Assembly: GCA_029959195.1 (NCBI GenBank)
Contig: CP114125.1
Span: 372,001 to 436,000 of the forward strand
Reading direction: 5' to 3'
DNA: 64,000 nt
From: Dictyophora rubrovolvata
Lineage: Eukaryota > Basidiomycota > Agaricomycetes > Phallales > Phallaceae
This document shows, one piece after another, positions 45,275 through 57,400 of the stretch; positions within the stretch are counted from its first letter, which is position 1; the number at the start of each line of letters is the position of its first letter. Made by a program: the position numbers and the translations under genes. Under the pieces are notes generated by a model. It was given only the letters and a program-made list of their open reading frames with translations, ran no database searches and was not told the origin of the DNA.

Positions 45275-46343
45275 GTCTTGCGGTAACGCGATATAACCGT
45301 CAGCGTTTATGATGCGCGCGCTTGTGCTATGTAACGTGACAGTGCTATGTACACTCTATAGCAGTTCATAGCTATGTTGTGTCCACGTCGCCGCTACATT
45401 GTTGTCCATAATTCCTCCATATCTAAAGTAAAACTATGTGATGCTTCGTGGCTACAGGAGCTACCGGGAGCTACCGGTCTAATATTTTTTTTTGAGTCAC
45501 GTTTTAGCCTCCTGATTACTACCTCGACTGACTGTATTTGTGCTATTCAATGCATGAACTTTTGCTTCTCCAACCCTTCTCTTTGCTCTGCGAAACTTTC
45601 AAGTTCCCTACATATAAGTCCCGGAGACACAAGGCCGGTATTATTCAGGAATGACGAACGTGTAAAAACGTTTGAACAAGTCAGGTGATTCATTCCGTCA
45701 AAATTTATATAACAGAAGCTTTTGTCATTTTACTGCACAAACTCCTTAGAACTGCCCTCATTCATCCCTCCCCTTTTCTCCTCTCCTAACGTCAAGAAAT
45801 GTCGAATCCGAGTTATTACCCAAGTCAGTCAGTTTCACGTACATAGACTTTTTAGCTTTTCTAAACTTGTCGCTGTCCTCATTGTTCCATAGCTTATCGA
45901 CTAACAACGGAGATAATGAAGGCGGCAGATATTCGTATGTCCACCTCTTTTACCATCCTTATCATTGACACTAACCTTTCCTTTCTCGCTCTCTATCACG
46001 TAAGTTAACAATGCAATGGAGGATGGAAGCCAAGAGGGATAAGATGGAAGTGAAGGTGATAGTGATAGTGATGATGATAGTAAAAACGATATATATACAT
46101 ATCATGAAAACAATAGTTCCGTTGTAATTACTTTCTTTAATAAATGATTCAGACATTATTGTAATCAAACCATCCTTGTGTGCATTACCTGAGGCATCCA
46201 TAACCAATAGACCTAAGTGTAAGCAACAAGTTCATAAATCCTGTCATAGTACTACGTAGGCCTATATAGAAATGTTTGGCATTTTTTGGTAGCATCGTGT
46301 TGGTTTCTATATAACAATGTAGTCCGAGTCTGGCTATGGTGCA
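45275..46343. other. Sequence separating two halves of an F-box gene
   Basis: No gene recognised. A possible small two-exon gene (MSNPSYYPS at 45799 spliced to LSTNNGDNEGG) and a GATAGTGATAGTGATGATGA repeat near 46055-46080 are visible, and CTACACGGC repeats occur near 46382-46400. No clear terminal inverted repeats or target duplication was found. Confidence 0.35.
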
Positions 46344-46742
46344 CTACAGCGGCCAATAAAACAGGGGACATGGCAATACGGCTACACGGCCTACACGGCC
46401 TATATCGGACCATATAGCCACTTTTAGCCATGTCTTTTTTTCCTGATGTTGGAAGGCTTCCGTACGGGTGTATTTATAATACGGTTCGATATACAGTTCC
46501 AATAGGGCAGATTGCGACCGATGAAGCATTTCGTTTATACCATCAGGAGACATTCCTGGGATCCTGAGGCATGTCCACATGGTTGGATCGGATAGTAGTA
46601 AGGTCCTCCACGAACGACAAACATGCGAGGCGTTGATTGGGGGTAAAGTTACGGCAAAGTTGCCAAACAGCGAAAATGGCTGGAAGACATTCGAGAATTG
46701 TATTACTCGTCTGAAAATCTCGTACGGAAAACGCTCAAGCAT
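46344..46742 (-). CDS. F-box domain fragment
   Basis: It starts MLERFPYEIFRRVIQFSNVF and keeps the F-box core HVCRSWRTLLLSDPTMWTCL. After LHRSQSALLELYIEPYYKY the homology stops and about 40 unrelated residues follow to a stop. It parallels HVCRSWRQALLSDLTMWTYF in the 39-kb gene. Probably the N-terminal part of the protein whose LRR-like part lies at 43.9-45.3 kb. As it stands it would give a 132-residue protein that could bind Skp1 but lacks a substrate-binding region. Confidence 0.6.
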   Translation of the reverse strand: MLERFPYEIFRRVIQFSNVFQPFSLFGNFAVTLPPINASHVCRSWRTLLLSDPTMWTCLRIPGMSPDGINEMLHRSQSALLELYIEPYYKYTRTEAFQHQEKKTWLKVAIWSDIGRVGRVAVLPCPLFYWPL

Positions 46743-47526
46743 TGCACGGACAGTGGAGTTGAGAGGAAACCAGCTTAAGCGTCAGATCTCAGATATCACA
46801 TGACTACTGAATTAGCGCCTTGTCGGATGTCCATGTCAGCGACGTCGCCCGAGTATTTGACAGTAATAGTATGTCAATCAATAGTAGACCATACAGGATA
46901 GATACCGGCCCTTCTTCCCCTCGTTGGCCCATCATCCAGATTGATGTTCCTATACGATTACTAAAGCTTTCCTGCTGGCGCGATCAAAACAACCACAACC
47001 CTAAAATCAGTAAGGCAGCAAGGATGGGCAAATCTGCTGCTCATTGGAGAAAAGCAAACGGCAATAAGGAAAATGGAGCTCAGATGTGTTTACTAATCGA
47101 TAAAGGCTTCAAAGAGGCAATGATATAGTAAGAAATAAACAATATTAGGCCCATTAATTTCATAACTTATGGGATTGAATAAGAAGCGTCGGAATCATGA
47201 AAACGCAGCATTGTCTGAGGAGTACTCCACGAGGAAGCCTCACCAAAATCGCGGCGTTTGTTTGCTGAGTGGTGAAGGTTCAATATTAGACGTGTAGACT
47301 GCAACAACGCGAGTGAGCCGTTAGAATTTACATTCCTTTACTGCAACTTACGCAAATACTGGAAGCAACAAATGACCACCTAAATGCATGTCGTTACTAA
47401 CTAACGTATCTTAAAGGTGCCAATTTCTCTCAAAACTCACAAAGTAAGAGACAGGCCCACTGTAGTTGGACTATGCACATTATAAATGCCAGAAAACAGG
47501 AAACAAACTAGTGAATTTACCTCGCT

Positions 47527-48595
47527 TCAGAGACAAGATAAGAGTAGAAAATTCGAGACATGCTTACAAAACAAGATACAGAACATCCATATTCCATCTC
47601 TCAAGAATACCTTGTACAGCTGCGAATTCGGAACGCCTGTTTTCCATGCCACGTACTGCAAATATGCAAACCTTGCAACAACACAAGCAAAAAGAATGGT
47701 TTGGAACAAAAGTTCAAAGAACCTTTTGACATCTTATATGGGTGAAAGTTTACTACGGTTATCGGTTCAAAGCCACTCACCACACAAAGGCCGTAATTCC
47801 AGAATGTCTCTCGAAAATACAGCTTCCAAATAACCTTGGTAACGGTGGAGGGAGAGAGTTGGGGATAATCTTGTATTTGGGTATGGCCATAGCCTGGATA
47901 ATGACCACCGCAACCTCATTCAGTATGAAACAAAAAGAGAGGAACCAGAGTAATGGTCTAGAGCGTCCGTAGAATGCATATACTAAAAGGCATTGCGCGA
48001 TCAGCTTATTCAACTCAGTATATAAAAACAGAAAGATGTACCGCGCTGTATGAACAATATGTTCGAGCATGCTATTGCAAGTGTGCCAATAATACAAAAG
48101 AACCATATAATTCCCGAGCATAATAAATTCATTCCTTTCCTATTTACGTCGCCAAAGAAAACGAAAACGATTCCACTTGTATATGTTAGGACTTGACAAA
48201 ACAAGGAATAAACGGAACACCGGAACACCTACATCTGAAGTAAAAGTGGAAGATATCGAACCACAAAATACAGGACCTTTACGAAACTTAACTTGGATCT
48301 GGGGCATTACTACGTCAGGAGTTTTTGAAACAAAGGAGAAATTACATACGGCCAGATAAACTTAACCTATGTCAACGCTCAGTATCATATGTACATTGCT
48401 TAAGAACGGAAGACGCTTACTTCCTCGTCAAAGGTCAAGGCAGTATACCAGATAATGCAAGTTGTACTAGAGGCTGCGACATTTTGTCAACCACACACAA
48501 AACGTCGAAAGATTGGTTCCTTTACCCATATCGCATAGAATTGAGAAAAAAGGTGAAAGTTCCTGTATAATCTGCGAACCGTTTAACTGCGACAT
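47527..48595 (-). CDS. DUF6533-type multi-pass membrane protein, copy B
   Basis: Duplicate of the 35.1-36.1 kb gene in the same orientation. It starts MSQLNGSQIIQELSPFFSIL (48595); after a short intron comes ASSTTCIIWYTALTFDEE, then later exons AQCLLVYAFYGRSRPLLWFL, FILNEVAVVIIQAMAIPKY, FQTILFACVVARFAYLQYVA and VFLRDGIWMFCILF. Similarity also covers the 3' flank (47.20-47.33 kb against 34.69-34.85 kb), so this is a segmental duplication. Some exons show small length differences, and I could not confirm that all frames join. Confidence 0.65.
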
Positions 48596-49121
48596 GGTAT
48601 GAAGAATACCCACTGTCGCAGGCGGACGAACTGGAGCCGATTATGGCTCAAAAACTGGGTTGAGAGGCAGATCAACAGAGCGTAGACTCGGAAGCGCCTC
48701 ATAAATCAGTGCTGACGCCCTCAGTTGACAATGACTCTTGATCGGCTATTGTGTTCTCGGCTTGGTAATTGCTGGAATATAGAAATTGTGACGGGGGAGC
48801 GATATCAGGCTTCAGTTCGAGTCGGGTATGAAAACTCCCCGTCGTGTCGCAAGCTTGTGGACTGCCTAAATTTGATTAGACGTCTCTCCAAATCGGGGCC
48901 AACGGATGCTGACAATGGACAAACTGAGAACGATCGAGTACACATGCACAATAACCTGCGAAAACATGTGCTCAGAATGTATAGAACGTGCCTGCCAAGA
49001 GAAGGCATTCTCATTCGGAATCACAAAAACTGCAGTTCGGAAGACCGGGCTTTCTGTCTCAATGGAAGTCTAATGAAAACCCGGACAATAGAGACAACAT
49101 TACGTTTAAAGGGAAGTTCGG

Positions 49122-50012
49122 TTAAGGGATCGGGGAGAATGTGCGAGATATCAAGTTTTTCATCATCGGATCATCGGGTGCAAGCTCGTTACGCGTTATT
49201 CCGTACACGCATGCATGCACGTATATGCAGTGATTTAGTTCACAGCATTCCAAGGTTTCTGAATCAATATCCATTAAGATGCGGACATTCAAGGGTTTTG
49301 ATGGGGATCCTACCAAATAATGCCAAATCGTGTTGAAGATAAATGTGCCGTCCCAGAGCCAGAAGGATGGGAACCACCTGTACGAAAAGTATAGGCAACC
49401 TGCAAATACATCATAACATTTTGTATCGTGCTATGCGGATAGAAGATATCCTACAAAATATATGTATGATTCAATATTGGGTGTGTTCAATACTATACGG
49501 GGTACGGCCGGTAGTTGGTGGGTAAAGGGGTTCGCGGCGCTTTGGATTTTAGGCAATGCTGTTGCGATCAAGCGCTTGCGACAGCCACAAATGCAACAGC
49601 TTCCACGGCACAAAGCGACCTAAGTAGCGCCTTGTTTCTCCCATACAGTGCACACACTAATGATTTCAGTATGGTCAACATTCTGTGCAAGTTGGCGAGT
49701 TTTAGAATACCGCTTCTTCCATAAGCAGTTGAGGCGCATTGACAGAGAATAAGTATGTGAAATCGCTGAGAAGTATGTCGGTATAAATTTGAAATTAGGA
49801 CACCACGTTCGCGGTGCATACTCTTCAGAAGTAACACTCGGTATGGTAGGTTTTAAGATCGTGTAGTGTTTAGCGGGACTTCCACAGTGGTGTGCAGTAT
49901 CTTCTAAGTCGACCCCATGCTGCGAGAAGACAAAGATGGAGAAGAAGGGCCCTTGGGTTTTGGTGCTGCACGAGCAAATTACAACGTTGAAGAAATCCAT
50001 CAAAAGACGCAA
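49122..50012 (-). CDS. Possible third DUF6533-like membrane protein, degenerate
   Basis: Minus-strand pieces recall the middle and end of DUF6533-like proteins: LVCALYGRNKALLRSLCAVE followed by AVAFVAVASA, later GTFIFNTIWHYLVGSPSKPL and a polar tail to about 49122. The N-terminal WYTxLTxDEE signature was not found, and no continuous exon chain could be drawn, so this may be a pseudogene. It lies next to copy B on the same strand. Confidence 0.35.
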
Positions 50013-50687
50013 AAGACGAAGGAACCGCGTATGAGACGCCCGATCAAGTTTCTTCCGTATTGGGGATTGCTTGTAAACTCGTGTTTCTCAATTGTCTCCA
50101 CGAATTCAAAAAGATCAGATATCTTTTTTCCTGGACTGGACCACTAATTTTAACGAGCCACCCTAAACCCTAATTGCAAAGGAGGAACTAGCGTAAGACG
50201 TATAGAGCGCGTCAGGAGGTTTGTCATCGCGTCTTCGTCTGATTCGTATAATTGTTGATTTCGGAAGTTGGGAATCCATTTGATATCAAAAACTAAAAGA
50301 AAGAAATGTGAGAAAGGCGACAGTTCCTTTCGATGGGGATGCCAAGACGACCGTGCGTTAATGGAATGAGATGCGTGACGCGTAACGAGCGCAGTCACTG
50401 ACCCTGTATGACGTCCAAATGTTGTCCGAATGACGTCCTTATAAAGACCTGGGCTCGCGGAAAGTATGAAGATGAGATAATAAATTCGTCCTTGACGCGC
50501 ATCCACAGGGTCCAGTGGTCGATTGGCTATAATATATAAAGGTTTTTGTTTGCTCAACTATCCCCAGGTCACTTGGTTTCAACGTAGTTGTAATATGAAC
50601 ACTACATAGTGCAGCGACGTGGAAACCCGTGTCAGACCTGGAAGACGGTCATGGTTGAGCAATTTTTGGGTTAATCCTTACACCCCC

Positions 50688-51020
50688 CAAGGATAGGTTT
50701 CTACATACTAATACGACTCGGACTCGGACTCGAGTGTCTGACTCTACTTGAAGTTCATCTTGGGGACTGGCAGAACGGGTGTCTGGCACGATGAACTCGA
50801 ACCAGAACTCGAGTGATATCAGGATTTGGGAACCTATCCCTGGGAGATATAAGTCCATGTATAAGCCCATGTATATCTCCCAGGGATAGGTTCCCAAATC
50901 CTGATATAACTCGTTCTGGCTCGAGCTCATTGCGCCAGACACCCGTTCTGTCAGCACCCAAGATGAACTTGAGTCAGATACTCGGGTGGTATCAATATCT
51001 GGAAACCTATCCTTAGGAGA
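50688..51020. repeat. Large fold-back inverted repeat
   Basis: The inner arms are almost identical over about 80 bp: CAGAACGGGTGTCTGGC... to GGGAACCTATCCCTGGGAGA on the left (50770-50850) and the complement on the right (50872-50950), around a loop of about 20 bp. The similarity continues outward with more differences (AGTTCATCTTGGG, GAACTTGAGTC) to AAGGATAGGTTTC near 50690 and GGAAACCTATCCTTAGG near 51000-51016. No ORF. A transcript across it would form a very long hairpin. Confidence 0.9.
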
Positions 51021-51912
51021 TGTAGATGAACTTGAAGGGGTTGGCAGAAACGAGCGAAACAGGGAATGCTAAGTGTCCGTCCGTCGCGCGGGTAAGGTTC
51101 CAGACCGTTACATCAAGCTTGGACAGTTGAATGGTCCCTTCACGAACCATTATGTATTAAAGCTCTGAACAACAAACTACCGTCCGTCGCCACGTGCTCT
51201 GCCTGTGTCCTGCGAGGTTAATTGTACACGGCGCCTCGCAGAAAAGACTGAAGCATCAGGTCGTGGAGTTAATATCAAAGATACTGGACGTTAGACTCAC
51301 AGCGACTAGTGATAACATACCGCGGTGGTACGTACTTCGGTAATCTTAAAATATGATTTTGTCCCAATGCAATTCTCGACCAGGGCGTAAGTTACTTGCG
51401 AATGCGCGATGGAGGTATATTTTTTGTGAGCTTTCAAATGACCGTTCATGTAAAAATGAAGCCATCACCAAAACCATCACATAGTTTTACATCAAGCCAT
51501 TTGATTTGAATACTTTGATATAGCGTCATGGTGCAGGTACATGAGGTGGCCTTGCTTCAGACTCCGGTGTGGAGCTGGCTTATCTCTGAGGTGATCTTCA
51601 TCGCTGATTCCATAGGACTCGAGGTAGCACGAATCCACTAGAATATGAATGTTATAGAATGATAGCAGGTAAAAACATGAACTTGGAGAACAAAACAATG
51701 ATGGGGATTGAAGCAAGCTGCTCGGCAGCCTCGGAGACTCGTGCCGAACCTAACGCCGTAATCCTATGTAGGTACTTACTTTGAGTAGGGAGTATCATAT
51801 TACATACTGTCATACTATGGGTTATATACATACCATAAACATATTGCTAAAAAAATGCGGTTGTAGAAAACAAAATCCCAGAGGAGATACGATATATAAC
51901 AAAGGCCGAAGT
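51021..51912. other. Intergenic, no gene recognised
   Basis: 3' flank of the coiled-coil gene and spacer; only short motif-free ORFs. Confidence 0.45.
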
Positions 51913-54900
51913 TTATAAAACGACCAAATCGCCTTTACAAGCATGACACCAAAAAATATGACTTTCATCCCATCCTTTCAAGTGGTATCTCGGAGCAAGT
52001 TTGGTCGTACCAGACGCGACGGAAGCAGCCTGAGATTGCGTTTGCGATTTTCGTCTAGGAGAAGAATAATTCCCAACACCATTATTCTCGCCTTCCACCG
52101 CCCCCTCGTCTATCTCGACGATACTCGACACTCTAGATAACGGCGATCCAGTTGACATCCCAAGACCGATCCCAGTCATTGACAGTATACCCGCCGCCCG
52201 TTCGCTCTCAATCCGGGCTTTGAGCATCCCAAGAGAAATCTTCCGCTTGCGTCGTATATCATTCGACAAGTTTTCTTCATAAACCACCCGTGGATGGATA
52301 GCCCGATAAGAATGACGCGATTGCGAGAGAGATGAGGGAGTATGAGGTCGGGTGTCGGTCGTGCTCATACTTCGACGTCCACTACCCGATGCAGATGCTT
52401 CACCAACACCTTGAACGCGCGATTGCCGAAGCATGTGGCCCAACTCATCTTCGAGAGCAGCAACACGCTTTTGCAAAGTATGTTCGTTCGCTTTGGCCGC
52501 GAAAACTTCCGATTCTAACTCACGTATGCGAGATTGCGCATCCGACATGTCAAGCGCGTGCTGATCCCGAATAGAGCTAAACAGCTCATCGCTGAGACTC
52601 GGAGAAGTTGCATGGCCCGGTCGATTATCTTTTGATGATGGTGCAGTCGCAGTAGAAGCTCGTAAATTCGACACTTCTTGATCCTTCTCAAAGAGCTGTT
52701 CCCGCAGCAGTTCTAGCTCCGCCCTCATTCCTTCCAGAACTTCATTACTGTCAGCCTCGCTTTTCTGCAACTCCTCTGAAGCGAAACGGGCGTGGTCCAA
52801 TTCAATCTTAAGTGAGCTAATCTCCGCTCTAAGCATATCCCGTTCTTGCACGAGTTGAACCGAGATATCTTCCGCTTCTTGCCGTTCGTCTTTCATCTTC
52901 CCAAGGTCCTCTCGTAACTGCGCAATGATAGTCTCTAACTCATCGTGCGTCTTTTTGCTTTGAGCTACTTCATGTTCTACTTCTATTTTCTCGGCTTGAA
53001 TTTGAACGACATTCTCTTCTTCCTCTCGAATGCGAGTTTCCGCATTCTCCAGCTGGAGTCGTACATCATGCAAGTCCGTTTCGAGCGCAACGACTTCCTT
53101 CTCTAGACCATGAATCTTCCTATCACGGGACGAAATGTGTTCCTCGTCTTCAGCTCCCTTGTTGGCCAGTTCGACGAGTTTGGGTCGTACTTCTTCTAAC
53201 TGAGCTAACAGATTCATGTTCTCGGACCGCAATGCCTGAAGGGACGTCTCGGTATCAGTCAGCTTTCTTGACGTCGTTGAGAGGTGTAACTCAAGTTCGT
53301 CATGATGGCGTGTTCTACTAGCGAGATTCGCGGAAAGAGTTGACATCTGTTGTTGGAAAGATGTGATGGAATCACGGCTGGTATCCAGCTCCGTTTGTAA
53401 ATGAGCTCGTTCTTCAGAGACGGTTTGATGTTGCCGACGAAGCCGCTCCAACTCTTCGCTGACAGATGATAAATTAGCCTCGAGATTTGAACATCTCTGG
53501 AGATGTTCTCCCTTTTCTTCCGTTATTGTTTTGAGCTGAGCTGCAAGATTGTCCCCGTTCTGGGTAGCCGCCGTCAGATTCTAGCAAACAAAATAAAATA
53601 AAAAACATGAATAAAAGGGAAATAATCAATTACAAACCTCCTGCAAACGAGTCATACTCTCTCCCAGCTCTTCAACTCTTTCCCTACTAGCGGAAAGGGC
53701 TTGCTCCAGAACCTCTACTCTATCGTCTTCTTTCATGATACGCAATTCGTTCTCACTTTCTTCAAGTTTTTGTCGAGTCTCGACAAGAGCGTGTCGATTA
53801 TCATCAAGATCAATCTCCTAAAGATAGCGTGAATAATCAGAAAACATGAACAAGATGGTACGCACCAAGGCTCTTAGCTGCTCCCGCAATGACTGTTCCT
53901 TCTGTTCGCTGGTCTGTAGTCTCGACTTCAAACCTTTAATCTCAGTCGTAATGCTGATCTTTTCCTGTTCCGACGAGTCCAGCCTTTCTTGCAGACCGGC
54001 AACTTGAGAACGAGCTTCTGAAAGACTTTCCTCCGACTCTGACAACTCTAGGAGGATACATGAGGAGGAGGAAGGGTGAAATGATCAATCATGTTACTTA
54101 CTGCTCCGCAGTGGACCCAGTTCAGCCATCTGATCTACCAACGCGGTTTTTTCATTGACAAGTAACGTAATGGTTTGCTGTTGCGTCGTCGATGAACTGT
54201 GTAGGTTCGCCAGTTCTTCTTGCGCATGCGACAACGAATCTTGCAGTTCATATACTTTGAGCGCTGATGATTGTAGAGCGACTTTAGCCTCTTCAGCTTG
54301 AGACGAAGCCTGTCGAACTTCACTGCGGAACGCCCCAGCATCCTTTGCAGCATCCGCGCGAGCCAATTTAAGATCATTATTTAGCTGCGCAATCTGTGCT
54401 TCATATTTTGAACGAACGCTTTGCAATTCTATTTCACTTGGTGAAGGACCTTTTTGAGCGTGTTGTTGTGGTGTTGAAATAGGTGTCGATGTTCTGTGCT
54501 CCAGTTTAGACAAGACCGGAGAGTGCGGGGTGTATTGTTGATGTTGATTGTTATGAACGGGTGGTGGGGAGGATACTGCTCGGCCCAAAGCCATTGGCGA
54601 AGGCATAGGCCTCAGAGGTGAAGGAGCCAGTCTGAAAGATATGAATGAGAACCGTGAACAGAGGATAGTAACAAAGACTCGAACACTCCGAATTCTCCAA
54701 AATCAGTATCCTTTGCCAATGCAGGTTTTCCAAATAATACCGAGGCATCTTGAATGTCTAGAGACGGTGAGTTGTTAGACGGTGAATTGGCGAAGTTGGG
54801 TGGTGGTGTAGAGGGTACTGGTACTGGTGCCGGTGCTGGAGAGCCGGTTCTTGGCGAACTTCCTCCTGCGTCTCCATAATTACCAGAGACCTTTTGCTGT

Positions 54901-55030
54901 TGTCTCTTTTTTAGCTGTATTTGAAGTCAAGTTAATTTTGACACGAATACCGGGCAGAGCATTCTAAGAAAGGGCGTACCAAGGCTTTCGCCCTTGCTGC
55001 TTTCTCAGCACGTTCTGCAGCGTCGGACAT
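51913..55030 (-). CDS. Long coiled-coil protein, golgin-like
   Basis: About 950 residues over six exons. The start MSDAAERAEKAARAKAL is a small charged exon (54980-55030). A Pro/Ala/Thr-rich linker follows (TGSPAPAPVPVPSTPPPNFA, DTDFGEFGVF), then a Pro/Gln-rich stretch (PPVHNNQHQQYTPHSPVL). From about residue 200 onward the sequence is almost continuous heptad coiled coil rich in Glu, Leu, Gln and Arg (for example LEKEVVALETDLHDVRLQLE). The C-terminus is distinctive: RRKRKISLGMLKARIESERA, a Ser-rich region, and finally FWCHACKGDLVVL. The length and layout resemble Golgi tethering proteins or septum-associated scaffolds; the exact family is not identified. Its first exon, first intron and 5' flank have been copied twice within the next 8 kb. 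Confidence 0.8.
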
Positions 55031-55439
55031 TTTTTTTGGTGCTAAACAATGCTAGAGCTTAAATACTATTGAGATATGTGAGTTCAAATGTGAGGTTTCA
55101 ATGCGAAGTCATGAAGAAAATGCGTTTTATGAGTGTAAGAAAAGCGAAAGCAAAGTTGGAAAATGGTAGCAGGCAACGTGCCCGTGACTGTGTGACTCTA
55201 GCTCGGCGGCGAGCGAGCGGCAGATGTCACTGTATTTTCTTCTTCCACTGGCATATCACAAAGTCCATTCGTTTTCCCTCCCCATACCAAGGCACATGAT
55301 TGATTCAAATGCACATTAAAAATCAGGCCATCTCACAGACAATTTCCCGCAGTTTTCTCCCTTTAAGAGCTCCCAGTTGAAAATGAATCTACTCAAGTTG
55401 TCAGCCATCGCAACACATAATTAACAATCACAAGTAACC

Positions 55440-56256
55440 ATGACCGTCTTTCAAGCATATTGCAGCAATGTCAGTCAAATTAACTTCACCATCTCCCACA
55501 ATCCACAATTCTAATATCTCTTCTCCCCTCCCCAGATCGACAACCCAAGAATTTGGCGTTTCGTACTTACTTTCCCTGACTCCAATGTCGCTGATGAATG
55601 GTGGCGCGCTATCTCAGACACCCCCAGCATCGCCTCCCTGTTCACGCGTGTCACTACACAATTCTACACGCAACATGCAAGCTCTTTCAATATCAAAAAC
55701 TTCTTCAGTGATCCTCGAACGAAACACTTCGCCCCAGACTTTAAGAGGAAACTGTTTATAACACTGATCAATGATCAGGGCGGACGAAATATTCCGATTA
55801 TAAAAAGCTTAAATGTCGCCAACGCAATCAGTGGAAACTGGTGAATTTCCCCCTTTTTTTTCTTACTTGGTTTGATACTGACTTGACAGAATGTCTTGAA
55901 GGTTCTTCATCCGCTCCACTGCAGACCATAACCTTTACTGGTACTTTGACCCAATGAGTACCGGAAACAATTTCACAGTCTCCGCCACTGGGCGTACTGC
56001 TTTCTGTATCAGTGCTGTGGATCAGGCCATTGCTGGTAAGGTGCTCATCGACACCGACCCTGTTACGTTACAGGTCGAGTGGACAGATTTGCACATCAAC
56101 GTGAACAATGCCAAAGATCTATTTGCGGGAGTTGATGTCCATCAGTTCTTGTTTGGAAACTTGAAGAATAAAATCGGACATACGGTCTATGGTTTCTTGA
56201 AAGATAAAAGTGACTCTCCTGCGAATTCTGGGTGGAAGTGGGAGTTAGTAGAATGA
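55440..56256 (+). CDS. 226-aa family protein, copy 4
   Basis: Exon 1 55440-55469 (MTVFQAYCSN), exon 2 55536-55840 (IDNPRIWRFVLTFPDSN), exon 3 55902-56256 (ends SGWKWELVE). All frames are open. Landmarks: VADEWWRAISDTPSIASLF, NVANAISGNW, FFIRSTADHNLYWYFDP, GRTAFCISAV, HQFLFGNLK. It belongs to the subgroup with copies 5 and 6, which share a TAFCI core instead of the TRFRI of copies 1-3. It is transcribed divergently from the coiled-coil gene, whose ATG is 410 bp away, so the two share one promoter region. Confidence 0.82.
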
Positions 56257-56461
56257 TGTTGTCGTAGTTATTGTTGCTTAGTACTGCCCTAACTGCATTA
56301 AGATGTGTTTCGTTGTGTTTCTTGGTAATTTTATCGCTATCCGCGGCGAGATTCCGAATTTCAGGCATTTAATTACCAACACCTTTGATTCGTGTTTTAT
56401 CCAATGAATTAGACATATTGATAAATACAGTTTGAATACAGCTTGACCAAAATAAATACTA

Positions 56462-56870
56462 CATGTACATGCAAATCTTCTTCAATTGACAGTTATTTTC
56501 TTTGGAGCTTGCTCGGGTGTGTTCCCCAGGAATCTCACAATGAAAAGACTCAAAACCCCGTCAGTCATACTGGCTCTAATATCTTCAGACTGCGTTATGT
56601 ATTTCAGTACTCGGCTGTACACCGACTCAAATGACTCGAATATACCTTTATTCCCTGAGGAAGTAGAATTGTCCTTGAAAAGCTACCATATCGCCTTTCA
56701 CGCACACTATACCCGTCCTTCTCAAGCTCATTCGACAGATTGGGACGTCCAGAGATAGTAAGACTGTTCGAATGTATCCTGTTTCTTCATCCCGTGTAAT
56801 TCGAAAGTAGCCGTGAATTCATTCCGTTCTTTAGATTCAGGAATGTCTATTCTGTATGAGCAAGTTAGAG
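56462..56870 (-). pseudogene. HSP20 pseudogene, truncated
   Basis: Read on the minus strand it carries the start of exon 2 (DIPESKERNEFTATFEL), an internal deletion shortly after GMKK, then RERRYGSFSRTI and GIK, the second intron, and exon 3 to near its end. Exon 1 and the promoter are missing: at about 56880-56905 the sequence switches directly to a copied piece of the coiled-coil gene. It lies convergent to the 226-aa gene, as the whole HSP20 does at 60.7 kb. Confidence 0.8.
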
Positions 56871-56904
56871 ACTGGCATTTTTTGATTTATAATGAATCGC
56901 TTAC

Positions 56905-57400
56905 TGGTGCTGGTGCCGGTGCTGGAGAGCCGATTCTTGGCGAACTTCCTCCTGCGTCTCCATAAGTACCAGAGACCTTTTGCTGTTGTCGTTATTTCAG
57001 CTGTATTCAAAGTCCAATTAATTTCAACACGAATAATAAGCAGAGTATTCTAAGAAAGGACGTACCAAGGCTTTCGCCCTTGCTGCTTTCTCAGCACGTT
57101 CTGCAGCGTCGGACATTTTTGGGTGCTAAACAATACCAGAGCTTAAATATTATTGAGATAAGTGGATTAAAATGTGTTTCAATGCGAAGTCATGAAGAAA
57201 ATGCGTTTTATAAGTGTAAGAAAAGCGAAAACAAAGTTGGAAAATCGTAGCGGGAGACGTGCCCGTGACAGTGTGACTCTAGTTCGGCGCGAGCGGCAGG
57301 TGTCGCTATTTCTCCTGTTCCTCTCTACCACGTCACAAAGTCCAACAACTTGGCCCATACTTCTTTATGCGAGACGGGAAGTGATTTAATGAAGGTGTCA
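56905..57400 (-). pseudogene. Copied 5' end of the coiled-coil gene (copy 2)
   Basis: Reproduces the region from the Gly/Pro linker (GTGCTGGTGCCGGTGCTGGA) through the first intron and first exon (minus-strand MSDAAERAEKAARAKAL, ATG at 57116) and the 5' flank of the gene at 55030. The downstream coiled-coil exons are absent, so it cannot make the protein, but the copied promoter may still serve the adjacent 226-aa gene. Confidence 0.85.

Noticed and set aside
45799-46200. Possible two-exon gene MSNPSYYPS plus an acidic Ser/Asp repeat
   Set aside because: Frames could not be joined into a reasonable protein and no family is evident.
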